64,000 bases of DNA from an uncultured Clostridia bacterium (GTDB lineage Bacteria > Bacillota > Limnochordia > Darwinibacteriales > DTU012): the NCBI GenBank assembly GCA_900019385.1, contig FIZJ01000022.1, forward strand, positions 1 to 64,000, given 5' to 3'. The notes beneath the pieces are model-generated. The model was given only the letters and a program-made list of their open reading frames with translations. It had not been told where the DNA came from and did no database searches. How positions within the stretch are numbered: position 1 is the stretch's first letter; each line of letters opens with the position of its first letter. A program made the position numbers and the translations under genes. Positions 17,176 to 25,907 of the stretch are shown one piece after another.

Positions 17176-18726
17176 TTGGCACGTACATATTCCAATCCGA
17201 TTGTCACAGGGTTTTTCCCAGATCCGTCGATCATCCGTGTCGGTGAAGACTACTACATGGTCAATTCGACTTTCGAGTATTTCCCTGCGGTGGTGATTTC
17301 CCACTCCAAAGACTTGGTGCACTGGGAGATTATCGGCCATGCCATCACCCGCAGTGATTACATAGACCTTACCGGCATAGAAGACTCACATGGCTTTTGG
17401 GCGCCGGATATTTCATTTTATAACGGCACTTTTTACATCATGGCGACACTGCGCCTTAACAACAGGGATGAGAGTGGGCTGCGGAGCAGGATCCGCCGAC
17501 AAGTGGTTGTCAAGTCGGATCGCCCCGAAGGACCCTATTCCAAACCAGTTTTTATCGATGTCGACGGTATTGACCCGTCCCACTTCGTGGATGATGACGG
17601 TACCCATTATATGGTGCTTTCACCAGGAGCAAGCATCGTGAAGCTGAACGATGAATGCACCAAGGCCCTTTCCCCGAAAATCACTGTCTGGCCAGGCACG
17701 GGAGAGAGGGCGCCGGAAGGGCCGCACATCCTGAAGAAAGATGGATATTACTATGCGATCCTGGCCGAAGGGGGGACGGGCTACGGCCACCGAATCACAG
17801 TCGCCCGCTCCAGGAGCTTGTTCGGCCCATATGAACCAAGCCCGTACAATCCGGTGATGATGCAGACAGACCCCACCGCGCCGATTCAACGGACCGGCCA
17901 CGGCAAGCTGGTGCAGACCCAAAACGGGGATTGGTGGATTGCCTATCTTTGCGGCCGTCCTAACCAAGGCCGGTATACTACCTTGGGCAGGGAAACAGCC
18001 TTGGATCCGGTGGAATGGACTGAAGACGGTTGGTTTATGGTCAACAAAGGCAGAGGGCCGAGTTTGACCCAAGTGGCTCCTGATCTGCCGGAGACAAAAT
18101 ACGAAGAGAAGTACTTCGACGATTTTGACGGCGTCGATCTGCAGCTTTACTGGCAGTTTGTCCGCAATCCGGACAACGACGGCTGGTCACTCACCGATCG
18201 CCCTGGTTATCTGCGGATCTATACCAGTAACGGCCAGATCGGCCAAATTGAAACCAGGAATATTATTGTCCGCAGAGAGAAGCATTTCGCTTACAAGGCT
18301 ACCGCCAAGCTGGAGTTCAATCCAGGCTGCGCCGAGGAAGAGGCGGGGCTGATCTGCATGTACGGCCGCCACTGTTCGGCGCGGATTTTCATGTCGAAGG
18401 ATGAGGGAAGCGGCAATTTCAAGGTCAGAGTGGTCGAAGTCAGAAACGATGTGGCGACGAGACTCGGCGAATCCGAAGCCTTTTCGGTACCTGTGGTGTA
18501 TTTGCGCATCACTGTGGATCGGCAGGTGAGGAGATTCTACTACAGTCTGGACAACCTGAACTGGATCTTCGTCGCCGCCGTGGAAGATGCCACTTTCCTA
18601 TGTGACGAAGGAGTGCGGATCGGTAAGCACCACACCGGGACCATGGTGGGTATGTATGCGGTCAACAACGGTACAGGCGGCCGCACTCCCGCGGATTTTG
18701 ACTGGTTTGATTATCAGTTTGAGTGA
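17176..18726 (+). CDS. GH43 family beta-xylosidase / alpha-L-arabinofuranosidase
   Basis: Five-bladed beta-propeller glycosidase that releases xylose or arabinose from xylan oligosaccharides. The catalytic triad is visible: PIVTGFFPDPSI (general base Asp), DGIDPSHFVDDDG (pKa-modulating Asp) and GERAPEGPHILKKDG (general acid Glu). The C-terminal 190 residues form the beta-sandwich (DUF1349/GH43-C2 type) of xylosidase subfamilies such as GH43_11/12. There is no signal peptide, so it is cytoplasmic and acts on imported oligosaccharides. The start is TTG 17176 after GGAG. It lies 24 bases behind azlD and ends at a bidirectional terminator. Confidence 0.88.
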   Translation: MARTYSNPIVTGFFPDPSIIRVGEDYYMVNSTFEYFPAVVISHSKDLVHWEIIGHAITRSDYIDLTGIEDSHGFWAPDISFYNGTFYIMATLRLNNRDESGLRSRIRRQVVVKSDRPEGPYSKPVFIDVDGIDPSHFVDDDGTHYMVLSPGASIVKLNDECTKALSPKITVWPGTGERAPEGPHILKKDGYYYAILAEGGTGYGHRITVARSRSLFGPYEPSPYNPVMMQTDPTAPIQRTGHGKLVQTQNGDWWIAYLCGRPNQGRYTTLGRETALDPVEWTEDGWFMVNKGRGPSLTQVAPDLPETKYEEKYFDDFDGVDLQLYWQFVRNPDNDGWSLTDRPGYLRIYTSNGQIGQIETRNIIVRREKHFAYKATAKLEFNPGCAEEEAGLICMYGRHCSARIFMSKDEGSGNFKVRVVEVRNDVATRLGESEAFSVPVVYLRITVDRQVRRFYYSLDNLNWIFVAAVEDATFLCDEGVRIGKHHTGTMVGMYAVNNGTGGRTPADFDWFDYQFE

Positions 18727-18727
18727 C

Positions 18728-18764
18728 AAAAAGGAGGGAGAGGGTGGGACTCTCCCTCCTTTTT
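18728..18764. terminator. Bidirectional terminator between convergent genes
   Basis: A 15-bp perfect stem (AAAAAGGAGGGAGAG with its complement) has terminal A and T runs, so it serves the GH43 gene on the plus strand and the exported-family gene on the minus strand. Confidence 0.9.
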
Positions 18765-18815
18765 GAATGGAGAAGGGTAGAATGGACAGGGCTGCTGCGA
18801 TGCTGTGGATTTGAA

Positions 18816-19652
18816 TCACATAAACATATCGGACAACGTGCGGCTAGCCTCAGTAATTCTCCACTTGCCTCTCTGCTTGACAAACGTCAGGAAATAACTG
18901 CCCGACATCTGGCTGGGCTCTTCGTCCAAATAATCGGGGACGGCGAACGAGAAGGGAAGCTCCGCAATCCATTGGCGGCCGCTTTGCTCCAAAACAGCAT
19001 CTCCCCATGTCAGTTCGGTGTCTAACATCAGCATAAGTACCGCAGCCTTGGGAAGTTGATATCCTGTATCTGTAAACTCGCTCAATTCCAACCATGCAAG
19101 AATTCGGGCCTCATCTGGTTCATAGCCGTCCATTATATCTTCTATATCGTCATCCATTAGGTCGTTTTCCAACGCATATATTCCAGCGTCGACTAGACGC
19201 AGAAGTTGGTACAAATAGAATTGCTCGATGAATTTGTGCATGGCAGCGTTCAGTTCCGGATCCTGAAGATCGCCGCCTTTTGCATCGTAAAGGGCGAAAA
19301 GGGCGTCCATCTCATCATTAAAGTGGCTGTTTGGCACCATTTCAGGATCGTACAGCTCGGGGTTTTGCAGAATTGGCATCAATAACTCAGCGGTTGCGCT
19401 GTCGATTATGGCATAGATCTCAGCCATATCCTCTTCACTGACCGTATAGTTGAAGGGATTCGTGAACTGAGCAGCAAGGGCATTGTATCCCTCAAGGCTC
19501 ATGGTGGTGACATTTTCTTGAAAACTGGCAATCTCGGCCTCAACCGCCTTGCGGTTGGCCAGTTCGCTGCCAATTCCAAAACACCCGGTCAGCAGAAACA
19601 GCACAAGAACAGCTGCAGCAATACGTTACTTAAAGCCTGGTTTGCCACGCAT
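18816..19652 (-). pseudogene. Lipoprotein of unknown tandem family (copy A), in-frame TAA in signal peptide
   Basis: From ATG 19652, which has a textbook GGAGG site, the frame reads MRGKPGFK, TAA (19628-19626), then RIAAAVLVLFLLTGC and an intact 250-residue mature protein. Without the stop this is a perfect lipoprotein signal with lipobox LTGC. The only way into the mature frame is an internal GTG at 19604, with no ribosome site. The mature part shares conserved blocks with copies B and C: QFTNP, YDAKGGDL..DPEL, LTWGDAVL, AELPF and YFLTFVKQRGKWRI. Function unknown; the C-terminal half resembles NTF2-like folds only loosely. Either a recent pseudogene or expressed by reinitiation. Confidence 0.7.
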
Positions 19653-19734
19653 GGGGTGACCTCCTCTATATTTAATAAGTCAATTACTTATATATTAACC
19701 CAAAAGCCAGTATTTGGCAACTCTTTTTGAGAAT

Positions 19735-19761
19735 AAAAGTGGAGAGCCTGGGCGGCTCTCC
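19735..19761 (-). terminator. Terminator of the copy B/C operon
   Basis: GGAGAGCC pairs with GGCTCTCC; on the minus strand the stem is followed by ACTTTTATTCT. Confidence 0.65.
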
Positions 19762-19777
19762 TTGAACGTAATGGGTT

Positions 19778-20563
19778 TTACTCCAGATAGTGCGTCCGGA
19801 CCTTGGCGATTTTCCATCTCTCCTCTTGTTGGGTGAATGTCAACATGTAAGATCCAGTGGAACCATCATACTCATCGAAGAAGGGGATCTCGGCAGTCCA
19901 TTGACCTTCATGCTCTTGAAAGGCAACCTCGCCATAGGTCATGTCCGGAACCATAAAGATGACGGCGGTTTTACTGTGCATCTTGAGGGAGTTGCCTAGG
20001 TATGCGCTTTGCGACAGCCACTCAAGCAGTTCCGCCTCAAACTCCTCGGGCCCGACTGGCTCGAGCTCGATGGCGCCATCCAGGAACGCAATTCCAAACT
20101 GGTACCAGATGAACATCTGGACTAGGTAAGCTTCCTCGGCATAGGTTCTGATGGCTGCTGCCAGATCAGGATCATCCAGACTGCCGTTTTTCGCCGCATA
20201 AAGCTCTGCCAGGGCATCGGCTTTCTCCCTGAAGTATGTGATGGTTTCTTGATAGAACTGAGACGATTCCCGATCTAGGAGCATGGGTATGATTGTGCTC
20301 TCGATCAGCTCGTCAAGCTGCGCCTCGAAGTACAGAATTCCCACTTCGTCCGACTCATAGTAGTACGGATTTGTGAACTGTTCAACCATGTCCAAATAGC
20401 CGTGCAGGTGCCAGGACGAGACGTTTTTCAGAAAGCGGGAAACCTCCGCTTCAAGCTCCGCTGGAACTGCCGACGCAAGGCTTGTGTCCAAGCATATGGC
20501 CGACAAAGCCAAAACAAGCGCCACACCTACCACAAGCAGCTTGGGATAGGGTTTGTAATCCAT
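19778..20563 (-). CDS. Exported protein of unknown tandem family (copy B), intact
   Basis: The only one of the three paralogs with an undamaged leader. ATG 20563 follows AAGGAGG and encodes MDYKPYPK followed by a hydrophobic stretch ending SLASA, a Sec signal without a clear lipobox. The mature part carries the family blocks QFTNPYYY, YAAKNGSLDDPDLAAAIR, MTYGEVAF, TAEIPFFDE and SYMLTFTQQEERWKI. It starts 25 bases after copy C, so the two share a transcript. I do not recognise the family; predicted mostly helical N-terminal half and beta-rich C-terminal half. An extracellular or surface location is likely. Confidence 0.65.
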   Translation of the reverse strand: MDYKPYPKLLVVGVALVLALSAICLDTSLASAVPAELEAEVSRFLKNVSSWHLHGYLDMVEQFTNPYYYESDEVGILYFEAQLDELIESTIIPMLLDRESSQFYQETITYFREKADALAELYAAKNGSLDDPDLAAAIRTYAEEAYLVQMFIWYQFGIAFLDGAIELEPVGPEEFEAELLEWLSQSAYLGNSLKMHSKTAVIFMVPDMTYGEVAFQEHEGQWTAEIPFFDEYDGSTGSYMLTFTQQEERWKIAKVRTHYLE

Positions 20564-20588
20564 GGAGCGACCTCCTTGTTTCTCGGTA

Positions 20589-21364
20589 TCAACGAGAGAG
20601 CAGGCCTTGGCTGATTTTCCACTTGTTGTTCTGCTTGGTGAATGTGAGGAGATAGTACCCACTGGAGCCCTCATCTTCGTCGACAAAGGGGATTTCAGCG
20701 TGCCATAGGCTGCCGTCCTCATCCTCGGTCAAGACAACATCCCCCCAGGTGAGATTGGTAGCCATGAATCCGACTACAGTTGCGCTCGGCAGGCGGAGTT
20801 TGTTGCTGAGAACCTCGCTTACCGCCAGCCATCCCATGATCTCTTCCTCGATTTCTTCGTCTGTTGGCTCCTCAGCTGGATCTTCGAGCATGTAAAGGGC
20901 CCATTTCATCAGTAGGAAGATTCGGGTTAGGGTGACCTGCTCAGCCAGATCTCTAACGGCCGCCGCCAGTTCCGGGTCGTCAAGATCTCCGTTTTTGGCA
21001 TCGTAGAGTGCAATCACGTCGTCGATTAAATCTTTGAGGTACTCGTTGTCTGTGTAGAAGTCAGTGCTTTCCGGATCAGCCAGTAGGTCAGGAAATTCAT
21101 TTTCGATCCAGTTTTCTATCATGCTCTCGATACCTGCAAAATCGTTTGGTTCATATTCGCGGATCCAGGGATTGGTGAACTGTTCCTTGAGAGCCAGATA
21201 GCCTTCCCAGGACTCTGACAAAACGTTCTGTTGGAAGCTGGACACAGCCTTTTTAACCGCTTGCTCATCCTTAGAGCTGCCGCTTAAGCCCATGCATCCG
21301 GTAAGCAAGAACTGACAAGTAAAACAGCGGTAACACGTGTTTGTGATTTGGGGTTGGCACCCAT
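20589..21364 (-). pseudogene. Lipoprotein of unknown tandem family (copy C), frameshift in signal peptide
   Basis: ATG 21364 with AAGGAGG encodes MGANPKSQTRVTAVLLVS and then runs out of frame to a nearby stop. The mature reading frame, one base off, begins FLLTGCMGLSG and stays open to 20589. Adding one T in the short T run near 21313 would restore a perfect lipoprotein signal, so this looks like a single-base deletion. Family blocks are intact: QFTNPWI, YDAKNGDLDDPELAAAVRD, LTWGDVVLTE, AEIPFVDED and YYLLTFTKQNNKWKI. The only access to the mature frame is a TTG at 21308 without a ribosome site. Confidence 0.7.
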
Positions 21365-21561
21365 AAAGTGACCTCCTTTTTTATTGGCAGCAACGCTCAA
21401 CTATAGGATATATTAAATATATATTAATGGCAATAGTTTAATTTAAGACAATTGTTAATTGCGATTCGAAGCACCCAAATCAAGTTTGGACGCCCTCGGA
21501 AGGTAAACATTCGACAAAATGCGAAATACTTAGATACGAAAAAGTTGAGGTGAAGAAGCTG

Positions 21562-22332
21562 ATGGATATCATAGGCCACAACCGTGAAGCTTGGAATCGG
21601 AGAGCCGCCTTGGGAGACATCTGGACCATACCGGTAGATCGCCATACTGTTGAACAGGCCAAAAAAGGGGACTGGAATGTGTACTTGACGCCGACAAAGC
21701 CGGTCCCGGTAGACTGGCTTGGGGATGTCCGAGGCAAACGGATTCTCTGCCTGGCAAGCGGCGGTGGGCAGCAGGGGCCCATCCTGGCGGCCGCCGGGGC
21801 GCTTGTCACTGTCTTTGACAACAGCCCGGCTCAGCTGGATAAAGACAGGATGGTCGCGGAACGGGATAATCTACATATTGTCACTGAACTGGGTGACATG
21901 CGGGATCTGACTCGTTTTGCCAACGCAAGCTTCGACATCGTCTTTCATCCTGTATCCAACTGCTTTGTCGACGATATCGAACCGGTTTGGTATGAATGCC
22001 ACCGGGTTTTGCGCCCCGGGGGCGTGCTGCTCGCAGGCTTTTGCAATCCGCTGTTGTATATCTTTGACATGCATCAGTGGGAAGCCCATCAAAAACTCGA
22101 AGTGAAATACAGAATTCCTTATTCGGACTTGGAGCAGCTGACTCCCGAGGAACTGCAGCAGAAAATCAAGAATCAGGAGCCGCTGGAATTTGGCCATTCG
22201 CTTGAGGCTCAAATCGGCGGCCAGATCGAGGCGGGTTTCCTGATCAGCGGTTTTTACGAAGACTCGTTTGGCGACGAACTTCTTGATCGCCATATCGACA
22301 CGTTTATCGCCACCAGAGCGATCAGGCCGTAG
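21562..22332 (+). CDS. Class I SAM-dependent methyltransferase
   Basis: Rossmann-fold methyltransferase. The SAM-binding motif I is RILCLASGGGQQGPILAAAGA at about residues 60-80, the acidic motif II follows as VTVFDNS, and FDIVFHPVSNCFVDD and VLRPGGVLLAG are motifs IV and VI. It is 256 residues long. GAGGTGA lies eight bases before ATG 21562; GTG 21550 overlaps this site and is less likely. Small-molecule substrate unknown. The next gene, a glucarate-dehydratase-like enzyme, follows after 32 bases, with no obvious functional link. Confidence 0.8.
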   Translation: MDIIGHNREAWNRRAALGDIWTIPVDRHTVEQAKKGDWNVYLTPTKPVPVDWLGDVRGKRILCLASGGGQQGPILAAAGALVTVFDNSPAQLDKDRMVAERDNLHIVTELGDMRDLTRFANASFDIVFHPVSNCFVDDIEPVWYECHRVLRPGGVLLAGFCNPLLYIFDMHQWEAHQKLEVKYRIPYSDLEQLTPEELQQKIKNQEPLEFGHSLEAQIGGQIEAGFLISGFYEDSFGDELLDRHIDTFIATRAIRP

Positions 22333-22364
22333 ACTTGCGCTTTTCATGAATGGAGGAGTGAGCT

Positions 22365-23585
22365 TTGCGTATTGTCGATCTGCGAGCCACAACTGTGACG
22401 GTGCCTTTGGAGGCGCCGCTCCGCCACAGCAATGGAGAACACTGGGGCCGATTTGTGCGTACCATTGTCGAGGTGGAGACTGACGAAGGCATCGTCGGCC
22501 TTGGGGAGATGGGCGGGGGCGGGGAAAGCGCGGAGCTGGCCTTCGCCGGGCTGAAGCAATATTTGATCGGCCATAATCCGTTTGAGCTCGAAGCTTTGCG
22601 GTTCAAAATCTGTAATCCCACCGCCAGTTTGTACAACAACCGGACACAGCTTTTGGCGGCGGTTGAGTTTGCCTGTCTGGATATAATCGGGAAAAAGCTG
22701 GGAGTTTCGGTTTCGGACTTACTCGGCGGCAGGCTTCGGGACGAGATCCGTTTCGCCAGCTACTTGTTTTTCCGCTATCCGAATCAGGAAACCGGAAAAG
22801 GCGAAGTCCGGAGTATTGATCAGTTAGTTGAACACGCTCTTGATTTGAAAGCCAAATACGGCTTCCGCACCCACAAGCTTAAAGCCGGTGTCTTCTCTCC
22901 AGATTATGAAATCGAGGCATACAGAGCGTTGGCGGCTGCCTGTCCGGAAGATTCGTTCCGGATTGACCCCAACGCTGCCTGGAGTGTGGAGCAGAGCGTC
23001 AGAGTCGCCAAGGCGATCGAAGGTATCAACAACGATTATCTTGAGGACCCTACCTGGGGCCTAAACGGCATGCGGCGGGTGCGGGAGAACACCAACATTC
23101 CCCTGGCGACCAATACGGTTGTGGTGAATTTTGAACAGCTTTCAGCCAATGTACTGAATCCTGCTGTCGATGTGATCCTGCTGGATACCACCTTCTGGGG
23201 AGGGATCAGGCCTTGCCTCAAGGCGGCCGCCGTTTGCGAAACGTTCCAGCACGGCGTTGCCGTGCATTCCTCCGGGGAGCTGGGTGTCCAGCTGGCTACT
23301 ATGCTCCATCTCGGGGCAGTGCTTCCGAATATGAGCTTCGCCATTGACGCCCATTATCACCATTTGGCGGATGATGTGATTGTCGGTGGGAAGATGCAGT
23401 ATCAAGACGGTAAGATCAAGGTGCCGCAGGGGCCTGGGCTGGGTGTGAGCCTTGATTACGACAAACTAAAGCAGTACAGCGAGCTTTACAAACAGTTGGG
23501 AGGCTATCCTTACGACCGGGATTCCCGAAGGCCCGGGTGGTATCCGCTGCTGCCCAACGACCGCTGGGCGGATCCAAGCCAATAA
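22365..23585 (+). CDS. Enolase-superfamily acid sugar dehydratase, glucarate dehydratase type
   Basis: Mg2+-dependent enzyme predicted to dehydrate D-glucarate or a related aldarate to a keto-deoxy sugar acid. Active-site residues of the glucarate dehydratase subgroup are recognisable: THKLKAG (KxK catalytic lysines), FRIDPNAAW (metal Asp), YLEDPTWG (metal Glu), ATNTVV (metal Asn) and VHSSGELGV (catalytic His). It is somewhat shorter than E. coli GudD. TTG 22365 follows TGGAGGAG. The permease and glycerate kinase encoded at 27659-30332 could handle downstream metabolites of this pathway. The exact substrate is an inference. Confidence 0.8.
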   Translation: MRIVDLRATTVTVPLEAPLRHSNGEHWGRFVRTIVEVETDEGIVGLGEMGGGGESAELAFAGLKQYLIGHNPFELEALRFKICNPTASLYNNRTQLLAAVEFACLDIIGKKLGVSVSDLLGGRLRDEIRFASYLFFRYPNQETGKGEVRSIDQLVEHALDLKAKYGFRTHKLKAGVFSPDYEIEAYRALAAACPEDSFRIDPNAAWSVEQSVRVAKAIEGINNDYLEDPTWGLNGMRRVRENTNIPLATNTVVVNFEQLSANVLNPAVDVILLDTTFWGGIRPCLKAAAVCETFQHGVAVHSSGELGVQLATMLHLGAVLPNMSFAIDAHYHHLADDVIVGGKMQYQDGKIKVPQGPGLGVSLDYDKLKQYSELYKQLGGYPYDRDSRRPGWYPLLPNDRWADPSQ

Positions 23586-23733
23586 TCAGCAAACCCCGCC
23601 GCAGGGATGCGTTTCAGAAGGGTAATCCTTATGAACAAAATTTAACTTTGACTCTAGAAGGAATAAGGAGGATTCGGGGTTAATTTCTAAGTGTCAAAAT
23701 ATTGCAGCCGAAGCTGCGGAGGAGGACATTTGG

Positions 23734-24294
23734 ATGCGTAGCCCAGTGATGAAGGTAATTGGTGTATTGCTTATTGTTTAGGTGATGCTCAGCGGTAGTG
23801 CCGTGGCGGTCAGCGATCCCGGTTTGGCGAAGATCACCCCGCTGTCTGCATGGTATGAACAATCGGCTGTTAGCGAATGGTCTCTGTTTACACAAAGCGG
23901 AATGGCGTTGGAGATTAAAATCGAAGCATCGGAAGAAATCAAGATTTGGCCTTCGGATTTCGCCATTGGGTATGTCATCGATGGGCAGGAATACCGGCTT
24001 CCTGGCTCCGCTATTACCAACGCGGTCTCCGATCCAGAAGACGAGAGATCATGGCGTTTTAGTCAACCCATCACCGTCCGCAAGGGTACGCGCTATTTCT
24101 GCGTGCTGTTTTCCGAACTCTCCCTTTCGCTGGATCAAACCGCAGTACTTCACAAAGATCTGAGAGAATTCAAGGTCTTTTACCGCGTTCTTCTGCCCGG
24201 CGACTTCACAGTGGAATTTCCGTGGCAGCAAGAAGTTGGAGAGGACGACGATATTGACTATTTCAACATGAACTGGGGCGGTATGGGCTGGTAA
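23734..24294 (+). pseudogene. Exported protein of unknown function, in-frame TAG in signal peptide
   Basis: ATG 23734 has a strong GGAGGAGG site and encodes MRSPVMKVIGVLLIV, then TAG (23779-23781). The same frame continues VMLSGSAVAVSDPG and about 165 further codons. Joined, this is a normal Sec signal peptide cleaved near AVA. GTG and ATG codons stand immediately after the stop, so termination-reinitiation is conceivable, but there is no ribosome site there. The mature part (LEIKIEASEEIKIWPSDFAIGYV...) looks beta-rich and ends in the acidic/aromatic tail DDDIDYFNMNWGGMGW. Family not recognised; it resembles short exported regulatory or surface proteins in size. Confidence 0.65.
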
Positions 24295-24334
24295 CATCTG
24301 TCGGCCTCACATGCTTTGGAAATAGTCCTGACTG

Positions 24335-24366
24335 GCCTCGCTTTTGCATGAAAGCGGGGCTTGTTT
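24335..24366 (+). terminator. Terminator before the VIT1-fusion gene
   Basis: GCCTCGCTTT pairs with AAAGCGGGGC around TGCATG (one G-T pair), followed by TTGTTT. Confidence 0.75.
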
Positions 24367-24393
24367 GCGTTACGAACGGATTCAAGCTATACT
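24365..24393 (+). promoter_or_regulatory. Promoter of the rubrerythrin-VIT1 gene
   Basis: TTGCGT (24365-24370), a 17-base spacer and TATACT (24388-24393) lie 50 bases before the start codon. Confidence 0.55.
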
Positions 24394-24445
24394 GGTAGTG
24401 GCCGGCTTGGTTTAATCTTGAAGTATGGTTTTGGAGGTGTTGCAA

Positions 24446-25336
24446 ATGGCAGAGACCGAAAGAGTTCTGTCAGAAAAGACGCTGGCGATCATCACCGGCC
24501 TGCAGCAAAACGAGGTGACGGAGCGTCATATTTATCTGAACCTGGCAAAGCGGGTGAAGAAGGAGTCTGACAAAGCTACACTGCGGCGGATCGCCGGTGA
24601 AGAGGCGAAGCATGCGGAAATATGGCGCCGCTACACCAAAAAGCAGTTGAAGCCTGAGTGGCTGAAGGTGTGGTTTTACACAATCATAAGTTTTGTCTTG
24701 GGGTATACTTTTGCCATCAAGATCATGGAAAAAGGTGAAAAGGTTGCTCAATCAAACTACGCCGATCTGGTGGAAGAGGTCCCGGAGGCTGAGATGATAC
24801 TCAAGGAGGAGGCCGAGCATGAAGAGGCCTTGATCAGCATGCTTGACGAGGACCGCCTGCAGTATGTCGGTTCGATGGTGCTGGGGTTGAACGACGCCTT
24901 GGTTGAACTTACCGGTACATTGGCCGGGTTGAGTTTCGCGCTGCAGAATAACCGCATAGTGGCATTGTCCGGATTGATCACTGGTATTTCCGCCACATTG
25001 TCCATGGCTTCCTCGGAGTATTTGTCAGCCCGTTCCGAGGGCAATAAAGACGCAGTCAAATCTGCACTTTACACTGGGATCATGTACATATTCGCCGTTG
25101 TCTGCCTGGTGCTGCCTTATCTGCTCTATCCAGCAGGCCAGTTCCTCGGTGCGCTCCTTACTATGCTGCTGGTGGTAATCGCGATCATATTCGCGTTCAC
25201 GTACTATATCTCTGTGGCCAAAGACCTGCCGTTTAAGAAGCGCTTCCTGGAGATGGCCGGCATCAGTCTGTCCGTTGCTGTGCTCTCGTTCCTGGTGGGG
25301 TTCCTGGTCAAGCACTTGTTGGGAATCGATGTGTGA
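24446..25336 (+). CDS. Rubrerythrin-VIT1 fusion (MbfA-like iron/manganese transporter)
   Basis: Membrane protein combining an N-terminal ferritin-like diiron domain (residues about 1-135) with a C-terminal VIT1/CCC1 transporter domain. Metal ligands of the ferritin-like part are suggested by NEVTERHIY, EEAKHAEIW and KEEAEHEEAL. The transporter half contains GLNDALVELTGTLAGLSFAL and SMASSEYLSARSEG, the CCC1 signature, plus four or five helices. The known family member MbfA exports iron under oxidative stress, so that role is likely. GGAGGTG precedes ATG 24446. It has its own promoter and is followed closely by the DUF4256 gene. Confidence 0.85.
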   Translation: MAETERVLSEKTLAIITGLQQNEVTERHIYLNLAKRVKKESDKATLRRIAGEEAKHAEIWRRYTKKQLKPEWLKVWFYTIISFVLGYTFAIKIMEKGEKVAQSNYADLVEEVPEAEMILKEEAEHEEALISMLDEDRLQYVGSMVLGLNDALVELTGTLAGLSFALQNNRIVALSGLITGISATLSMASSEYLSARSEGNKDAVKSALYTGIMYIFAVVCLVLPYLLYPAGQFLGALLTMLLVVIAIIFAFTYYISVAKDLPFKKRFLEMAGISLSVAVLSFLVGFLVKHLLGIDV

Positions 25337-25352
25337 GGGGGAGGATTCTGCC

Positions 25353-25907
25353 ATGAGCAGAAGACTGGCGCCGGTGGAAGCGGAAAAGCTTCTGGCAGTT
25401 CTTCGGCACCGCTTCGAGAAGCATATGCACCGCCATCAGGGGCTGAAATGGGCTGATGTGGAGGCGCGTCTTAAGACTGCCGAGGAGAAGCTCTGGATTT
25501 TGAATGAGATGGAAAAGACGGGCGGCGAGTCCGATGTTGTTGGTTGGGATGAAGGCACCGGGGAAATCACTTTCTTCGACTGTGCGCCGGAAAGCCCCAA
25601 AGGCCGCAGGAGCCTCTGCTATGACCAAGATGCGCGTACAGCCCGCAAAGAGCATCCGCCGGAAGGCAGCGCTTTGGAGCTTGCAGCTGCGATTGTCGAG
25701 ATTCTCACAGAAGAGCAGTACCGTTTCCTGCAAACCTTAGGTGAGTTTGATCGCAAGACTTCCAGCTGGATTAAGACTCCGGATCAGATAAGAAAGCTTG
25801 GCGGTGCTCTGTTCTGCGACAGGCGCTATGGCACAGTGTTCGTATATCATAACAGCGCAGAGTCTTATTACGGCTCCCGTGGGTTCCGGGGCTGCTTGAA
25901 AGTGTGA
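25353..25907 (+). CDS. DUF4256 family protein
   Basis: Conserved cytosolic protein without known function. Family hallmarks are FEKHMHRHQGLKWADVEARL, WILNEMEKTGGESDVVG, ITFFDCAPESPKGRRSLCYD, TSSWIKTPDQIRKLGGALFCDRR (in two pieces, about residues 130-155) and FVYHNSAESYYGSRGFRG. Length 184 is normal for the family. ATG 25353 follows GGGGGAGG. It is co-transcribed with the fusion gene upstream and overlaps the following GNAT gene by four bases (GTGTGA). Confidence 0.82.
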   Translation: MSRRLAPVEAEKLLAVLRHRFEKHMHRHQGLKWADVEARLKTAEEKLWILNEMEKTGGESDVVGWDEGTGEITFFDCAPESPKGRRSLCYDQDARTARKEHPPEGSALELAAAIVEILTEEQYRFLQTLGEFDRKTSSWIKTPDQIRKLGGALFCDRRYGTVFVYHNSAESYYGSRGFRGCLKV

